A stretch of DNA of 7,506 nt from CAYSHJ01 sp964589725 (GTDB lineage Bacteria; Planctomycetota; Planctomycetia; Planctomycetales; Planctomycetaceae): NCBI GenBank assembly GCA_964589725.1, contig CAZPUJ010000188.1:1-7506 (forward strand). Reading direction: 5' to 3'. Below the pieces are notes generated by a model. That model searched no databases. It worked only from the letters and a program-made list of their open reading frames with translations, and was not told the origin of the DNA. Shown piece after piece: positions 5,636 to 7,506 of the stretch (position 1 is the stretch's first letter; every line of letters starts with the position of its first letter). Made by a program: the position numbers and the translations under genes.

Positions 5636-5953
5636 TTATGATTTGTCATCTTCGGAAATACCGTTGCCCGCGCGGCTTATCAATCGGATGCTGACGAGGA
5701 GAGCATTGAGTGCGAGGCATAATATCCCGATTGGTACAAGGCATTTCGTCCAGTCACCCGACTTGTAACACTCCCATAGCCCAGCGGCGGAAGTCAGGAA
5801 CATAATCGGAATTCCCGCGTAGAAAAAGTACCGTAGCAACTGACTGGGACTTCTGCGCGCAGAGAATCGAAGAATTACCGCAGCCACAAGAGCAACGATC
5901 GCGATCAGGAGCGCAAGTGTCCCAATCAAGATGCCAACGTTCATGTCTTCCAT
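5636..5953 (-). CDS. Small three-helix membrane protein, function unknown
   Basis: A 105-residue protein with three likely membrane helices, near residues 6-29, 40-60 and 72-92. Basic residues between the first two (FSARRSPSQLLRY) suggest that loop faces the cytoplasm. Two cysteines (C62, C71) flank the second loop; the tail is acidic (SEDDKS). I do not recognise the family. The start is ATG 5953, preceded by the purine-rich GAAAGAG; ATG 5944 is an alternative. It begins 40 bases after the stop of the pyruvate:ferredoxin oxidoreductase gene on the same strand, so it could be transcribed with it, but a functional link is not evident. GC over 5701-6000 is 154 of 300 by hand count, about 51%, against roughly 60% or more in neighbouring genes, which may indicate acquisition or relaxed constraint. 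Confidence 0.62.
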   Translation of the reverse strand: MEDMNVGILIGTLALLIAIVALVAAVILRFSARRSPSQLLRYFFYAGIPIMFLTSAAGLWECYKSGDWTKCLVPIGILCLALNALLVSIRLISRAGNGISEDDKS

Positions 5954-5993
5954 GTGCTCTTTCTCAACGAACCTATTGTCTTTGTGTCAGACG

Positions 5994-7506
5994 TCAGCGC
6001 AGCCCCGCGAGGTCTTGGAGCACGTGCCAGTTAGCTAACCGATCGGCTTTCGCGTACAGCAGCGTTTCAGAAGGATTGCCATCCTTGTCGAAGTGCTTGG
6101 CGAAACGGCCTTCGCTGCGGGCGAAGTCGATAAAGTCGACGACCTGCCCCGTCTTCGGATTCGTGAACCAGTCTTCCTTCATGGCCGGGTTGCCTTGCAG
6201 CGACAGGCATTTCTTGATCGTGTCACCCTGGCGAGGATCGAAGATCAGCAGCGGAAACGCGCGTGTGTCGACGGATAGGCGGGCTTGATCCGAAGCCATG
6301 TTGTCGGCCACGCCGTGTTCCGGTTGGCAGGTCGTGTAGCAGTTAATGATTGCCGGACCGTCGAACTCCAGTGCGCCCAGCACGGCTTTGTAGAAATGGT
6401 TGGCATGAGCACACGTGGTCTGGGCGACGAACGTGCGCGGGTGCATCATGGCGATCTGCGCGATTTCCTTGCGGCGTTCTTGCTTGCCGCCGTACTTCTT
6501 GCCGTGGACGCTCATCTTCGTGTTCTGACCGGTGTAGGTGCTGGTCGAGGCTTGACCGCCGGTGTTGGAATAGACCTGCGTGTCGAGCACGAAGACTTTG
6601 ATGTTCATGCCCGAGGCGAGCATGCGCGATAGTGATTGGAAGCCGATGTCGAACATGGCTCCGTCGCCACCGATGCACCACAACGGCTTTTCGGCCCAGC
6701 CGATCTGGTCCCAGCGGCTGCGTATCCCCATCGCGTCGGCGGGAGCGTTCTCGAACAACGAATTGGTCCACGGCACGAGGTACGGGTTGTACGGATAGGT
6801 CGAGGTATAAACCGTGTTGCAACCAGTGGCGGCGATAATGCCCCATTGGTCTCCGAACTTGGCTCCGGTGGCGGCGCAGAGCATGCGGAGCGCCGTTCCT
6901 TCGCCGCAGCCGGCGCACGAACCCGCGCCGCCGACGTAAATGTGAGTCTTCTCCTTCAGCATCATGTCGACTAGCAGGTTGTCGTTGATGTACCGCTCGT
7001 CGCTGGGACCGAACTGCTTGAACAGGCGATGGCTCTTGCGGATGTCCTTCATCAACTGATCGGTTTTGCCGATCATCTTGAGGGCATCGTCGTCGCAGAC
7101 GGTGACGCACTCCGCACAGCCTTTGCACTTGCTGGGGTCGATGATGATGGCGAAGCGGCCACCCTCTAGCCCTTTTTTCTGTGGGCCTTCGTAATACTTG
7201 CGAGTCTTCGACCACTGGTGGGCGAACATCTCCCGTTCGGCCGGGTCGGTGATCGTTTGCAGACGTTCCTCGAGCGTCGATTCCGCCAGCACCTTGCCGA
7301 GAATCGCCGTGTCCGGGCATTCGGTCACACATTCCATGCAGCCAGTGCAGTTCTCGGAGATGAACTCGGGAATCTCCGGGGCGACGTAGCTGAAATCACG
7401 CAGTGCCGCACTGCCGGCGGAGACTAAAGAGCGAGCGATGGGCAGATCGGCAGGGAGCTCTTTCTCGCCGTAACCTTCCTCGTAACCGCGAATGACTCGC
7501 TCGTTG
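5994..7506 (-). CDS. nifJ: Pyruvate:ferredoxin (flavodoxin) oxidoreductase, NifJ-type, C-terminal part (5' end outside the window)
   Basis: Oxidative decarboxylation of pyruvate (possibly another 2-oxoacid) to acyl-CoA with electrons passed to ferredoxin or flavodoxin; cytosolic. The last 503 residues are present; the frame stays open to the right edge, so the ATG at 7337 is internal. In partial numbering, two ferredoxin-like [4Fe-4S] motifs, CTGCMECVTEC (53-63) and CKGCAECVTVC (127-137), are followed by the TPP-binding domain: CAGCGEG (197-203), ATGCNTVY (C229), GGDGAMFD (279-286) and YSNTGGQAS (312-320). C197, C200, C229 and C393 (YTTCQPEHG) fit the four ligands of the proximal cluster in the Desulfovibrio africanus enzyme. 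Ferredoxin motifs and TPP domain in one chain point to the single-chain NifJ form, not the multi-subunit PorABCD type. The segment between the two ferredoxin motifs is about 18 residues longer than I recall for D. africanus. Substrate is inferred from family. Confidence 0.93.
   Translation of the reverse strand, partial: NERVIRGYEEGYGEKELPADLPIARSLVSAGSAALRDFSYVAPEIPEFISENCTGCMECVTECPDTAILGKVLAESTLEERLQTITDPAEREMFAHQWSKTRKYYEGPQKKGLEGGRFAIIIDPSKCKGCAECVTVCDDDALKMIGKTDQLMKDIRKSHRLFKQFGPSDERYINDNLLVDMMLKEKTHIYVGGAGSCAGCGEGTALRMLCAATGAKFGDQWGIIAATGCNTVYTSTYPYNPYLVPWTNSLFENAPADAMGIRSRWDQIGWAEKPLWCIGGDGAMFDIGFQSLSRMLASGMNIKVFVLDTQVYSNTGGQASTSTYTGQNTKMSVHGKKYGGKQERRKEIAQIAMMHPRTFVAQTTCAHANHFYKAVLGALEFDGPAIINCYTTCQPEHGVADNMASDQARLSVDTRAFPLLIFDPRQGDTIKKCLSLQGNPAMKEDWFTNPKTGQVVDFIDFARSEGRFAKHFDKDGNPSETLLYAKADRLANWHVLQDLAGLR

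Noticed and set aside
5458..5649. 63-codon minus-strand frame containing NQALHLTGRH
   Set aside because: It overlaps the 3' end of hemA and looks like the translation of a dispersed non-coding repeat; no ribosome binding site or homology supports a protein.
6343..7332. 329-codon minus-strand frame overlapping the oxidoreductase
   Set aside because: It is a shifted frame of the same DNA, very rich in Arg, His and Gln and without motifs, while the overlapping frame has clear Fe-S and TPP motifs.
1..7506. CRISPR array, integrase, transposase, tRNA or riboswitch
   Set aside because: I scanned for regularly spaced direct repeats, recombinase-like proteins, cloverleaf patterns and conserved riboswitch cores and saw none; the repeats present are palindromes without spacer periodicity.

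Overview
The window looks like chromosomal DNA of a planctomycete. GC is around 60% in most genes. The clearest hint is the repertoire of short palindromic repeats between and inside genes: GTTCCCAAGC/GCTTGGGAAC hairpins, a CCCCAC..GGGCTTGCCCC palindrome, a CACAYTAGCCC..GCGCGAGCGA palindrome, and a stretch that translates as NQALHLTGRH. I associate these with planctomycete genomes, but that assignment is from memory and was not tested by a search.

Layout from left to right. (1) Minus strand, 1-1597: bioB (biotin synthase, start chosen at 1597), followed 23 bases later by a short nucleotidyltransferase-fold protein (147-476) that seems to lack its usual C-terminal third, then a poorly supported open frame running off the left edge. 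(2) 1598-1956: a divergent intergenic region carrying a 113-bp near-perfect palindrome with 44-bp arms. (3) Plus strand, 1957-3006: a sigma-54 enhancer-binding protein with only the AAA+ and Fis-type HTH domains. (4) 3007-3231: a non-coding stretch with a 12-bp tandem repeat and four related hairpins. (5) Plus strand, 3232-5486: an eight-helix HemX/CcsA-like membrane protein overlapping hemA (glutamyl-tRNA reductase) by GTGA. A 78-bp palindrome lies inside the 3' end of the membrane-protein gene and encodes most of its tail. (6) 5487-5635: a short convergent gap with the NQALHLTGRH-type sequence. (7) Minus strand, 5636-7506: the C-terminal 503 residues of a single-chain NifJ-type pyruvate:ferredoxin oxidoreductase, followed by a small three-helix membrane protein of lower GC.

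Functionally this is mostly core metabolism: biotin synthesis, the first committed step of tetrapyrrole synthesis with its usual HemX-like partner, and ferredoxin-linked pyruvate oxidation. I found no defence system, integrase, transposase, CRISPR array, tRNA or rRNA. The points most worth a second look are the repeats: one has been captured as coding sequence directly upstream of the hemA ribosome binding site, and four hairpins in a row keep their pairing while their arm sequences differ. Also notable are the sensor-less sigma-54 activator with a GAFTNA loop and the truncated nucleotidyltransferase behind bioB.
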